Assembly (NCBI GenBank): GCA_045402695.1
Contig: JAWPNA010000184.1
Coordinates: 1 to 17,410 of the forward strand
DNA length: 17,410 nucleotides
Reading direction: 5' to 3'
From: JAWPNA01 sp045402695
Lineage (GTDB): Bacteria; Acidobacteriota; Polarisedimenticolia; JACPZX01; DASXTC01
Positions within the stretch are counted from its first letter, which is position 1. The number at the start of each line of letters is the position of its first letter. Under the pieces are notes generated by a model. That model did not search any database. It was given only the letters and a program-made list of their open reading frames with translations, and was not told the DNA's origin. The position numbers were made by a program, and so were the translations under genes. Shown here piece after piece: positions 1 to 7,792 of this stretch.

Positions 1-2
1 CT

Positions 3-587
3 GAGGCGATGCTGGCGCGGGGCGGGGCTCACCGCCCCATCACGTTTCACGCTCCCGAGGAGATCTGCCGCTGGTGGGACCTGACGCTGGCCCATTGCCG
101 CGCCACGGCTGCCGGCGCGCCGGAGGGAGTCACGCCCACCGACAGCCAGTGCGTGGCGCTGGTCTTGCTGAACTTCCTCGACGAATGGGTCCGGCCCGAG
201 GTGATCAAGAGCTCGCGCCGCTATCGCACTTTCACGCGCGACGGCTGGAGGTGCCAGGCTCCGGGGTGCGGCTCGCGCGCGCATCTGCACGCGCACCATG
301 TGATCTACAGATCGCGCAACGGACCAGACGCCGGCTGGAACCTCCTTAGCGTCTGCCGAGCTTGTCATGAGATGATCCACTCGGGCTGCATCAGCGTGCG
401 CGGCAGAGCGCCTCGCCACGTCGAGTGGGCGATGGGGGTCAACGGCGCCGGCGACGTCAGGGAGCGGTACCGCAACGGCCTGAGGGTGGCGTGCGACCTG
501 ACCTGGAAGACGGCGACGTCGAGCGCCGCCGCGCCGCGCACGGTCGCTCCCGACGACTGGAGGCAGGCATGCGACGCGGTGGCGTGA
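3..587 (+). CDS. HNH endonuclease, C-terminal part (5' end outside window)
   Basis: The visible part carries a complete HNH nuclease module at about residues 78-126 (numbered from the ATG at 9). Zinc-knuckle cysteine pairs are C82/C87 and C116/C119, the HH pair is H96/H97, the central Asn is N111, and the terminal histidines are H120 and H124. In this family the histidines and a bound metal cut DNA; the target here is unknown. The frame stays open to the left edge of the window, so the ATG at 9 is probably internal and an N-terminal domain is missing, as in the long HNH proteins common in environmental bacteria. The roughly 45 residues after the nuclease are unremarkable, and the stop overlaps the start chosen for the next reading frame. 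No restriction, phage or toxin partner is visible. Family call is firm; biological role is open. Confidence 0.8.
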   Translation, partial: EAMLARGGAHRPITFHAPEEICRWWDLTLAHCRATAAGAPEGVTPTDSQCVALVLLNFLDEWVRPEVIKSSRRYRTFTRDGWRCQAPGCGSRAHLHAHHVIYRSRNGPDAGWNLLSVCRACHEMIHSGCISVRGRAPRHVEWAMGVNGAGDVRERYRNGLRVACDLTWKTATSSAAAPRTVAPDDWRQACDAVA

Positions 588-1546
588 GCGGCGTGACGAG
601 GCATGTCCGCCGCCCCAGTGCGCTGCACATGAGGATCGCGGGAGGTGAGCAGGACGGGGAGGTCTTCTACGACGGCAAGACAGTGAGCCTGCTGACCAAC
701 AACAAGAAGATGTGGGCGCAGGCGCACGTCCCCCCCACTCTCGATGAGATGATGGATTTCGTCGCGGCGCGGCTGGATATCCCGATGCCGATGGCCGACG
801 TGCTTTACAGCAACCCGTATGAATCGCTCATGACCGACGACACGCGTGGCAGCTACGTCGGCGAGGAGCCGATCGAGGGGTCGAGCTGCCACCACCTGTC
901 CTTTCAGCAGGAAGCTTTGGACTGGCAGATCTGGATCTGCCACGGGCGACCAGCCTCTTCCCTGCCGTCTCGAAATCGTCTACAAACAGGAACAAGGGCC
1001 GCCACGGTCACAGATCACTTTCAGCAACTGGCGCCTCGCGGAGCAGCTTGCCGATACCATCTTCGCGTTCCAGCCGCCGGCGGCACGCGGCAAGCTCTCG
1101 GATCCAAGGCGGCACCCTCCCAGCAGCCCACCGCGGGCAGCAAACAGACCCCGGCGACCATGGACGCCAAGAACACGCAGGGCGGCAGCAGCAACAAGGA
1201 GACCCCATCGAACCAGGCAGTCAATACAAAGAACGTTGACTCGCAGGATGTCGGTGTGATCAAGGGCGAGGACGGGGCGGTCATCGTCGGCGAGGACGGC
1301 GTGACGACAATCACGAAGGACGACGGCGACTGGGACGTGGACCAGAAGGACTGGGATGACGTGGAGTGGGACCAAGGCGACTACTACGAGGACGACAACG
1401 CATGGGCCTTCGTCGCCGGCGCCATCATCACCACGCTGCCGCCGGGGTGCACCACGACGTTTCTCAACGGCATGACCCATTACATCTGCAGTGACTCGTA
1501 CTACATGAAGGTGACCACGGGCCATCAGGTCGTCGTGGTTCACTGA
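569..1546 (+). pseudogene. DUF2092-family exported protein, N-truncated with two compensating frameshifts
   Basis: Frame 2 from 569 reads the DUF2092 core (FYDGKT, then PPTLDEMMDFVAARL, ADVLYSNPY, and HHLSF...DWQIWI). At about 938 the family sequence jumps to frame 3, giving GDQPLPCRLEIVYK and then SNWRLAEQLADTIFAFQPP. At about 1080 it returns to frame 2 (GTRQALGSK). One extra base near 938 and one missing base near 1080 explain this. The first 80-90 residues of the family, including the signal peptide, are absent, and upstream sequence belongs to the HNH gene. After the core come a Gln/Ser/Asn-rich linker, an Asp-rich stretch (about 1265-1405) and a tail with LPPGCTTTFLNG...YYMK...VVVV. That tail resembles the Cys/Tyr-rich C-terminal modules of some secreted proteins. 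If intact it would be exported. Decay, or base errors in the read, are both possible. Confidence 0.6.
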
Positions 1547-1780
1547 CCGGCCTGGTCCGTCGCGCGCCACGTCGCGCTGCTCCTGTTCTGTGCGGCGACC
1601 TGTGCCTTCGCGCCGGTGGCCGGGTTCGGATGGCTGCTGCTGGCGATGGGCATGGCGCAGTGCCGGCCGCAGGAGCGGCGATGGAAGCTGCTGTACGCCG
1701 CGGCCTTCTTCCTCGTGCTGTTTCTCGTGGAGATCACGTGGGCGCGGCTGGCGCTGCAATGGCTGCGGACGCCCACGTAG
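1547..1780 (+). CDS. Possible small two-helix membrane protein, start unresolved
   Basis: The 320 bases between the DUF2092-like stop and the cyclase start hold one reading frame with protein-like character. It is in the same frame as the preceding gene and ends at the TAG at 1778. It encodes two hydrophobic stretches, VALLLFCAATCAFAPVAG with following residues, and LLYAAAFFLVLFLVEI. They are separated by a short positive loop (CRPQERRWK), as in a helical hairpin in the membrane. There is no ATG or GTG before the first helix. The first candidates are GTG at 1616 and ATG at 1646, both inside it, and CTG at 1577. Either the gene has lost its start through another frameshift, as its damaged neighbour suggests, or a rare start is used. 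I recognise no family. Confidence 0.3.
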   Translation, partial: PAWSVARHVALLLFCAATCAFAPVAGFGWLLLAMGMAQCRPQERRWKLLYAAAFFLVLFLVEITWARLALQWLRTPT

Positions 1781-1866
1781 AGACGGCGCCCGCATCGAGC
1801 CACCGCGCGCGGCTTGTCACCGATCCTCCGTTATATGATCATTCGCTGGGAGGCCCGGGAAACGAC

Positions 1867-4044
1867 ATGCGACGTCGCGCAGGCGCCTGGATCGCCACAG
1901 CCGCCATAGGGCTCGGTGCCTCGCTGCTCGCGTTGTTCGCGCAGTGGGGCGGCCGGCTCGATCTGTACGAGATGAAGTCGATGGACCTCATGATGCGCCT
2001 GCGCGGGCCCGCGGCCGCCGACGCGCGCGTGATGGTGTGCGACATCGACGCCGCGGGGGTGGACTACTACGGCCAGTGGCCCTGGCCGCGCCCCGTGCTC
2101 GCGTCGCTGGTGGATCGCCTGGCGGCAGGCGGCGCGAAGGTGATCGCCTTCGACGTGGTCTTCTCGGAGCCCTCGCGCGCCGGCTCGCAGGAGGACGAGG
2201 CCCTGGCGGGAGCGCTGAAGCGCGCGGGCAACGTGGTGCTCGGCTACTACTTCCGCCGCGAGGCGCCCCGCGCCGCCGGAGCAGGCGGTCTGTCCGGCCG
2301 GACCCGCTACGGCGGCGATCCGAACAACATCGAGGACAGCGCCATCGAGCAGGTGATCGAGCCTCCCGGAGGGTTTTCAATCCCCCGGCACGGCGACGTG
2401 GAGCCCAACATCGATCTGCTGGCGGGGGCTACCGACTCGCAGGGCTTCTTCTCCATCGATCCCGACGCGGACGGCGTGCTGCGGCACTATGCCGTCCTTT
2501 CACTGCACGAGGGGGCGTACTATCCGGCGCTGGCGGTGCGCGCGGTGCAGCGGTCGCTCGGAGCCGGTCCGCTGGCGCTCGAGCCGTACCAGGGGCATCT
2601 GCCCCGGCTCACCGTGGCCGGACGGCTCGTGCCCACGGATGAGCAGGGGCGCCTCTGGATCAACTACCGCGGGCCGGCGGGTGCTTTCGAGACCGTCTCC
2701 GCGCTCGACGTGATCGAGGGACGGGCGCCGTCCGGATCCCTGCGCGACCGGATCGTCTTCGTGGGAGCGAGCGAGACCGGCATCGCGGACCTGCGCGCCA
2801 CTCCGCTGGCCGGCGTGGTACCCGGGGTCGAGGTGCACGCCACGGTGGCCGACAACCTGCTGAACGGCCGCTTCATCCACGACACCGCGATGCAGCTCGG
2901 GATCTCCCTGGCCGCCGTGCTGCTGCTCGGGCCGCTCACGGGATTGCTCGTTGCCGTCTTCCCCCGCACGGCCATCGGATTTTCCGTCGCCGCGACGGTG
3001 GTGCTGGGCTGGCTGGCCGTCTGCTGGATCGCCTTCACCCGATTCGACGCGCACCTGCAAGTGGTCTTTCCTTTCGCCGCCGCGTCTCTCGCGTACGTGG
3101 GCGCCAGCGTCTATCAGGGCGTGTTCGTGGAGGCGAAGGCGCGCCGGATCAAGAAGACCTTTCAGCAGTTCGTCTCCACGGCCGTGGTGGAGGAGATGTT
3201 GAAAGACCCCGAGCGCGTGAAGCTGGGGGGCGAACGGCGCGAGATGACGGTGCTATTCACCGACATCCGCGGGTTCACCTCCATCTCCGAGACGATGGAG
3301 CCCGAGCAGGTGGTGCGGCTGCTCAACGAGTTCCTGACGCCGATGACGCGCGTGGTGCTCGAGGGCGGAGGCACGCTCGACAAGTACATGGGCGACGCGC
3401 TGATGGCGTTTTTCGGAGCCCCCACCATCCAGCCGGATCACGCGCGCCGCGCCTGCGCGGCGGCCCTGGCCATGTGCAAGGAGCTGGAGCGACTCAACAA
3501 GGCCTGGATGGCCGACGGCTTCCTCCCCTCGCAGGCAGGCGGCATCGAGATCGGCATCGGCCTCAACAGCGGCGTGATGTCGGTGGGAAACATGGGGTCC
3601 GAGGCCGTTTTCGACTATACCGTCATTGGCGACAACGTGAACCTGGGATCGCGGCTCGAGGGGCTCAACAAGACGTACGGCACGCGGATCATCGTCTCGG
3701 AGTTCACAGCAGGCCTGGCCGGCCCGGGCTTCCTGTTCCGGGAGCTGGACCGGGTGCGCGTGAAAGGAAAGCAGACGCCCGTCGGCATTTACGAGCTGGC
3801 GGATGAAGACTCCGGCGGCCAGGAGCAGCGGCCGCGCGCGCGGGCCCGGCTCGAGGCCTTCTCCTCCGGGCTGGCGGCCTACCGCAACCGCGACTTCGCC
3901 GCAGCGGAGGCCATCTTCACGCGGCTGCTGTCGGAAGATGCTGAGGACGGCCCGGCCCGACTGTACCTTCAGCGATGCCGCACCTTCGTCGCGGCGCCGC
4001 CTCCCACCGGCTGGGATGCGGTTGAGACGTTGACGTCGAAGTAA
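1867..4044 (+). CDS. CHASE2-domain adenylate/guanylate cyclase (class III)
   Basis: A 725-residue membrane sensor predicted to make cyclic AMP (or cGMP) in response to an extracytoplasmic signal. Order: an N-terminal membrane segment (about residues 5-22); a CHASE2 sensor (about 30-335) outside the membrane; three membrane helices (about 344-418); a short linker; the class III cyclase domain (about 450-640); and a C-terminal TPR-like helical tail. Metal-binding aspartates are D466 (FTDIRGFT) and D510 (DKYMGD). The purine-selecting positions are K506 and T585. The transition-state pair is N592/R596 (VNLGSR). Lys/Thr is common in bacterial adenylate cyclases but does not exclude GTP. The frame is open further upstream, but the ATG at 1867 is preferred because it begins the hydrophobic segment and follows GGGAGG (1848) and GGGA (1857). 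The hydrolase gene starts 24 bases after the stop. CHASE2 ligand unknown. Confidence 0.92.
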   Translation: MRRRAGAWIATAAIGLGASLLALFAQWGGRLDLYEMKSMDLMMRLRGPAAADARVMVCDIDAAGVDYYGQWPWPRPVLASLVDRLAAGGAKVIAFDVVFSEPSRAGSQEDEALAGALKRAGNVVLGYYFRREAPRAAGAGGLSGRTRYGGDPNNIEDSAIEQVIEPPGGFSIPRHGDVEPNIDLLAGATDSQGFFSIDPDADGVLRHYAVLSLHEGAYYPALAVRAVQRSLGAGPLALEPYQGHLPRLTVAGRLVPTDEQGRLWINYRGPAGAFETVSALDVIEGRAPSGSLRDRIVFVGASETGIADLRATPLAGVVPGVEVHATVADNLLNGRFIHDTAMQLGISLAAVLLLGPLTGLLVAVFPRTAIGFSVAATVVLGWLAVCWIAFTRFDAHLQVVFPFAAASLAYVGASVYQGVFVEAKARRIKKTFQQFVSTAVVEEMLKDPERVKLGGERREMTVLFTDIRGFTSISETMEPEQVVRLLNEFLTPMTRVVLEGGGTLDKYMGDALMAFFGAPTIQPDHARRACAAALAMCKELERLNKAWMADGFLPSQAGGIEIGIGLNSGVMSVGNMGSEAVFDYTVIGDNVNLGSRLEGLNKTYGTRIIVSEFTAGLAGPGFLFRELDRVRVKGKQTPVGIYELADEDSGGQEQRPRARARLEAFSSGLAAYRNRDFAAAEAIFTRLLSEDAEDGPARLYLQRCRTFVAAPPPTGWDAVETLTSK

Positions 4045-4068
4045 CGTCCAAGTACGGAGTGACTCTCC

Positions 4069-4827
4069 ATGCACTCATCGATCATCGCGCTGGCTGGAGC
4101 GGTCGTGCTCGCGGTTGTTCAGCCGCCGCCATCGAAGGCAAGCGGCGCTCCGGACATCAGGACAATCGAAGCCTCGCCCGAGGGAGGCTTGAGCTACAGG
4201 ATCATCACGAGAGGGACGGCGGCGCCCGGTACCTCCAGCCGCCTCATCATCTGGCTCCACCCCACGGGTGGTCTGATGGTCGAGACCATCGAGGCGATGG
4301 CGCCCATGTTCATCCGGTGCGGCTTCGCCGTCCTGGCGGCCACCGGCAAGGCCGAGGACGGATGGTCCGACCGGGACATCGGCAGATTGATGAATGTCAC
4401 CCTGCGTGACGCGGGCAAGATCCCCGGCGTTGACGCTGGCAGTCCAATCCTCATGGGATTCAGCGGCGGCGGGCAGGCGGCGCTCGCGCTGTGGCTCGCG
4501 CGGCCTTCGCAGCTCGGAGGCGTGATCGTGGACGCCGCCTACCCGGTGCAGCTCGTGGATGGCAGGTACGTGCCGGCCGATCTTCCCTCCGGCGAGGCCG
4601 TGAAGCGCGTTCCGCTCTTCGTGGTGGTGGGAGAACAGGACGAAGCCGTCTCGATCTGGAAGCAGGTGGAGAAGCCCTGGCGGGAGTCAGGAGTTCCGCT
4701 CACCGTCCACTACATTCCCGGCAAGGGCCACTCCTGGTTGTTCGACGAGGCCGAGACGGCGCGGCTCGAAGAGTGGCTGAAGGAGATCCCTGCCCGCGGC
4801 GCGGCAGCACCTCAAGATCTCCGCTGA
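4069..4827 (+). CDS. Exported alpha/beta hydrolase (carboxylesterase/dienelactone-hydrolase-like)
   Basis: A 252-residue protein with a short signal peptide (about residues 1-25: MHSS, then a hydrophobic run ending near SKASG), so it probably acts outside the cytoplasm. The fold markers are in order: HPTGG oxyanion-hole loop at 64-68, nucleophile elbow GFSGG with S132, acid D191 in VVVGEQDE, and H221 in GKGHSW. This is a complete Ser-Asp-His triad. Substrate cannot be told from the sequence; esters and short polymers are typical of the group. It begins 24 bases after the cyclase stop, with only a modest GGAG ahead of the ATG, so it is probably on the cyclase transcript. Its last 16 bases overlap the end of the convergent transhydrogenase gene, leaving no room for a separate terminator on either side. 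Confidence 0.8.
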   Translation: MHSSIIALAGAVVLAVVQPPPSKASGAPDIRTIEASPEGGLSYRIITRGTAAPGTSSRLIIWLHPTGGLMVETIEAMAPMFIRCGFAVLAATGKAEDGWSDRDIGRLMNVTLRDAGKIPGVDAGSPILMGFSGGGQAALALWLARPSQLGGVIVDAAYPVQLVDGRYVPADLPSGEAVKRVPLFVVVGEQDEAVSIWKQVEKPWRESGVPLTVHYIPGKGHSWLFDEAETARLEEWLKEIPARGAAAPQDLR

Positions 4828-6248
4828 ATCTTCCCCATCGCGTCGTACGTCGCGTACTTGTAGGTCTCGGACAAGGTCGGATAGTTGTAGCAGGTCTGGA
4901 TGAACAGGTCGGCGCCCTGTCCCGCCAGCATCGCGGTCAGGCCGATGTGCACCAGCTCCGACGCCAGCTCGCCGATGACGTGGGTCCCGATCAGGCGCAT
5001 GCCGTCGCGGGCGAAGACGAGCTTCACAAAGCCGTGCGCGTCGCCGATGATCTGCCCGCGCGCGTTGGCGGCAAAGGACGCCTTGCCTGCCACCGCGTCG
5101 ATCCCCTTGGCGCCGGCGGTGGCCTCGGTCTCCCCGGCCGCCGACACCTCCGGGATCGTGTAGATGCCGTACGGAAGGATCGGGGCCATGGCGGTCTTGT
5201 ACTTCAGGTCGAAGGCGTGGCACATGGCGAGGCGCGCCTGCTCCATCGAAGAGGAGGCCAGCGCCGGAAAGCCGATCACGTCCCCCGCCGCGTAGATGTG
5301 CGGCACGGCCGTGCGGTAGTGCTCGTCCACCGTGAGCTGCCCGCGCTTGCCCGCGGGGACCCCGGCAGCCTCCAGCCCCAGCCCCTGTGTGTTGCCGCTG
5401 CGCCCCGAGGCCACCAGGATCGTCTCGGCGAGCACCGGATCGTTCTTGGACTCCAGCAGGAGACGGTAGCGGCCCTCGGCTGGCTCCCCGGCCGGCTCGA
5501 CGCCCGGCTCGACGGCGAGGACGGTGTCGGGCATCCGGAAGTCGATCCCCAGGGCGGCCATCCTCTCTTTGAGGGCGCCGGCTATCTCGTCGTCCAGAAA
5601 CGCCAGCAGGCGGTCGCGCGCCTCGATGAGCGTGACGCGGATGCCCAGAGCCGCGAACATGCAGGCATACTCGCAGCCGATGACGCCGCCGCCGGCCACG
5701 GCCATCGACTTCGGGATCGTCTCGATCTCGAGGATGGTGTCGGAGTCAAATACCCCCGGTGACCCGAAGGGGAACATTTGCGGCCGGAAGGGCGTAGAGC
5801 CGGTCGCGATCAGGAAGCAGCGGGCCGTCAGGAGCGCGGCGTCAGGTCCGGCCACCTCGACCTGATGGCCTCCGGTGAACCGGGCCCGTCCCCGGTACAG
5901 ATCCACATGATGTCTTTCGAGGTTGTCCGCCACTCTGAGGCGCTCGGTCTCCTTGACTGTCCGCTCGCGCCGCAGGAAATCTCGCACGGTGGCGCGCTCG
6001 CGCAGGTTGGCCTCGATGCCGTACAACCCGCGCTGCCGGAAGCCCGACAGGTACAGCGCCGTCTCGCGCAGGGTTTTCGAAGGCAGCGTGCCGGTGTTGG
6101 CCGCGGCACCCCCCAGGTGCGGCTCCCCTTCGACGAGGGCGACCTTCTTTCCGAAGTAGGCCGCCTGGGCCGCCCCCTTCTCGCCGGCGGGCCCCGACCC
6201 GATCACCACCAGGTCATACTGCTTGTCTGATGCCTTGGAGCTGGTCAT
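4812..6248 (-). CDS. sthA: Si-specific NAD(P)+ transhydrogenase (soluble pyridine nucleotide transhydrogenase)
   Basis: A 478-residue flavoprotein of the dihydrolipoamide-dehydrogenase fold that moves reducing equivalents between NADPH and NAD+ in the cytoplasm without proton pumping. Visible: the FAD-binding GSGPAG at 17-22; the active-site loop GGAAANTGTLPSK at 46-58; a second dinucleotide-binding GGGVIG near residue 190; the FAD-binding YAAGDVIG; and the C-terminal YNYPTLSETYKYA interface segment typical of SthA. The loop lacks both cysteines of the redox disulfide found in lipoamide dehydrogenase and glutathione reductase. This supports transhydrogenase over those enzymes. GGGAGG precedes the ATG. 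It is the last gene of the glyoxylate-shunt cluster, 28 bases after the GlcG-like gene. Oxidation of C2 substrates through NADP-isocitrate dehydrogenase overproduces NADPH, so drawing off the excess is a sensible role here (inference). Confidence 0.88.
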   Translation of the reverse strand: MTSSKASDKQYDLVVIGSGPAGEKGAAQAAYFGKKVALVEGEPHLGGAAANTGTLPSKTLRETALYLSGFRQRGLYGIEANLRERATVRDFLRRERTVKETERLRVADNLERHHVDLYRGRARFTGGHQVEVAGPDAALLTARCFLIATGSTPFRPQMFPFGSPGVFDSDTILEIETIPKSMAVAGGGVIGCEYACMFAALGIRVTLIEARDRLLAFLDDEIAGALKERMAALGIDFRMPDTVLAVEPGVEPAGEPAEGRYRLLLESKNDPVLAETILVASGRSGNTQGLGLEAAGVPAGKRGQLTVDEHYRTAVPHIYAAGDVIGFPALASSSMEQARLAMCHAFDLKYKTAMAPILPYGIYTIPEVSAAGETEATAGAKGIDAVAGKASFAANARGQIIGDAHGFVKLVFARDGMRLIGTHVIGELASELVHIGLTAMLAGQGADLFIQTCYNYPTLSETYKYATYDAMGKIQRRS

Positions 6249-6276
6249 GAGCGATTCCTCCCGATGCGGAGGCTCA

Positions 6277-7749
6277 TCAGTCCGTCGGGTTGCGGGGAAA
6301 CTTCCAGAACGGCAGCCGCACGTCGTCGATCGTGACCTTGTCGGCGCGAATCCTCTTCGCGGGCCTGAATCCCTTGGCCCCTTTGGCCGTCACGTAGTCA
6401 TCCTGCTCCACACCGTCGCCCGACACACCCAGCCCGCCCACCATCACGCCATCGCGGTACAGAGGCGTGCTGCCGGGAAAGAACACGATGCCGTTCTGGT
6501 TCGCGCTCGGCGGCTGGCCTCCCTGAGTGCACGGGGCCAGCGCGTCCATCTCGAACAGGTCCCTGAAAGGCCCCGGTGAGGTTCCGTTGATTCCGGAGGG
6601 GAAAAGCGGCTGCGCCCCGAAGCCGATGGTGCGGTTGGTGACCGCCACTCCGGGCTTCACCTCCCTCGCAAGCTCCGTGACAGGACGCAGCGGGCTGGAA
6701 AACCAGACGACGTTGCGCGCCTTGGCCACGGCCACGTCAACCGAGAAGACGGTGGTGTCGGGCATCCGGAACAGCCCGAGGACCGTGCCGTCCAGATCGG
6801 CCACGGCGATCGCCATCCGGGTGCGTGAGCCCGGCGGCAGCCTGATGGCCGCGCGGGTGCGGGAGGCGGTTCGCACGGCACGCGAGATGATCGAATCCAC
6901 CTCGGGCGAGGTGAGCATCGAGCCGGCGCTCGGTCCGACGAGGTACCCCTCCGGCGCCATGCCGCCAGCCACAGGGCCGAGGTCGTACGCCCCCGTGAGG
7001 CTGCCTGGCGAGAAGCCGTCGGGCAGCTTCTTCTGCTCCACGAACGGCAGCTCGATCCCGTCGAGGAAGATGACGCGGGGCTTCGGCAGCTTGGGCGCGA
7101 AGCCCGTGGCGAACGCGATGAAGGCGGAATACTCGCGCGCGCGGAAGGCCGCGTCGCGCTGATCGGCGCCCGCCACTCCGATCCCTCCCACGACGTGGAA
7201 ACTCCCGGTGAGCGGGTCCACTTTGTACAGCGGCACGCCTCCGGGCTTCGTGACGGGGCCGGTGCCCGAGCCGGGCAGGCCGCCCAGCCCCGCGGCGGGA
7301 GGAAGGTCCTGCCCCGGCAGGAAAAGCGCGTTGAGGTCGCAGCCGCGGTTGGTGTGCTCGATGCCGAACAGCGCCCCCGCCGCGGTGTTGCGCACGCCCG
7401 GGGGGAAGTGCTTGTCGCTGATGTAGGCGACCGTGCGCGACGAGAGCGGCGCCTGGTCGTTGCTGAAGAAAGCCCCGGTGCGGGCGAGGCCCAGGGCCGT
7501 CTCGCGCTCGATGGGTCCCGCCATCGGGCGCGAGAAAACCGCCAGCGGCCGCCCCGCCCGGTCCACCACCGCGATGGAGAGATCGTCTCCTGCCAGCGCG
7601 AGAGCGGCTGCATCCACGGCCGCGGCGACATCGGTGGAGTCGAGCGCCGGTCCCGCCGCGGCGGCCCGGCCGAAGATCGCCAGGACCGCCATGGCCAGGA
7701 CCGGGAGGCTCCTGCTGAAGCTCCATAGCCGCCCGAGCGCGCCGGTCAC
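6277..7749 (-). CDS. Exported two-domain GlcG/HbpS-family protein
   Basis: A 490-residue protein with an N-terminal signal peptide (hydrophobic run about residues 13-26, then AAAAG). Two copies of the GlcG/HbpS (DUF336) pattern follow, at roughly 35-235 and 280-475. Each half has an IAVVD..G or IAVADLDG strand, an F.RMP or FSRPM segment, a helix with A...A, and a GGIGV/GGLGV glycine turn. Single-domain members include HbpS, a haem-binding redox sensor protein of Streptomyces, and GlcG of the E. coli glycolate operon. The family is usually about 140-180 residues, so this is a duplicated, enlarged form. The start is a GTG with no clear ribosome-binding site; the next ATG lies about 20 codons in and would shorten the signal peptide. 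It sits 43 bases after isocitrate lyase. Haem or substrate binding is not demonstrable from sequence. Confidence 0.75.
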   Translation of the reverse strand: MTGALGRLWSFSRSLPVLAMAVLAIFGRAAAAGPALDSTDVAAAVDAAALALAGDDLSIAVVDRAGRPLAVFSRPMAGPIERETALGLARTGAFFSNDQAPLSSRTVAYISDKHFPPGVRNTAAGALFGIEHTNRGCDLNALFLPGQDLPPAAGLGGLPGSGTGPVTKPGGVPLYKVDPLTGSFHVVGGIGVAGADQRDAAFRAREYSAFIAFATGFAPKLPKPRVIFLDGIELPFVEQKKLPDGFSPGSLTGAYDLGPVAGGMAPEGYLVGPSAGSMLTSPEVDSIISRAVRTASRTRAAIRLPPGSRTRMAIAVADLDGTVLGLFRMPDTTVFSVDVAVAKARNVVWFSSPLRPVTELAREVKPGVAVTNRTIGFGAQPLFPSGINGTSPGPFRDLFEMDALAPCTQGGQPPSANQNGIVFFPGSTPLYRDGVMVGGLGVSGDGVEQDDYVTAKGAKGFRPAKRIRADKVTIDDVRLPFWKFPRNPTD

Positions 7750-7792
7750 ACCGCATTCGTACTACGCGCGCGGCGGCCGTGTCAATCTACTC

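Noticed and set aside
425..568. Upstream extension of the DUF2092-type reading frame
   Set aside because: Arg/Gly-rich shadow of the HNH gene in another frame, without family similarity.
1814..1839. TTGTCA...TATGAT as promoter of the cyclase gene
   Set aside because: Spacing of 14 bases is too short for a credible sigma-70 promoter.
1630..1866. Upstream 79-codon extension of the CHASE2 cyclase
   Set aside because: Low-complexity Ala/Gly sequence overlapping the membrane reading frame; the family N-terminus and hydrophobic segment begin at 1867.
4491..5762. Long plus-strand frames opposite sthA, aceA, aceB and the sulfite reductase gene (for example 4491-5762 and 8078-10660)
   Set aside because: Antisense shadows of high-GC genes: Arg/Gly/His-rich, no motifs, and opposite well-supported enzymes.
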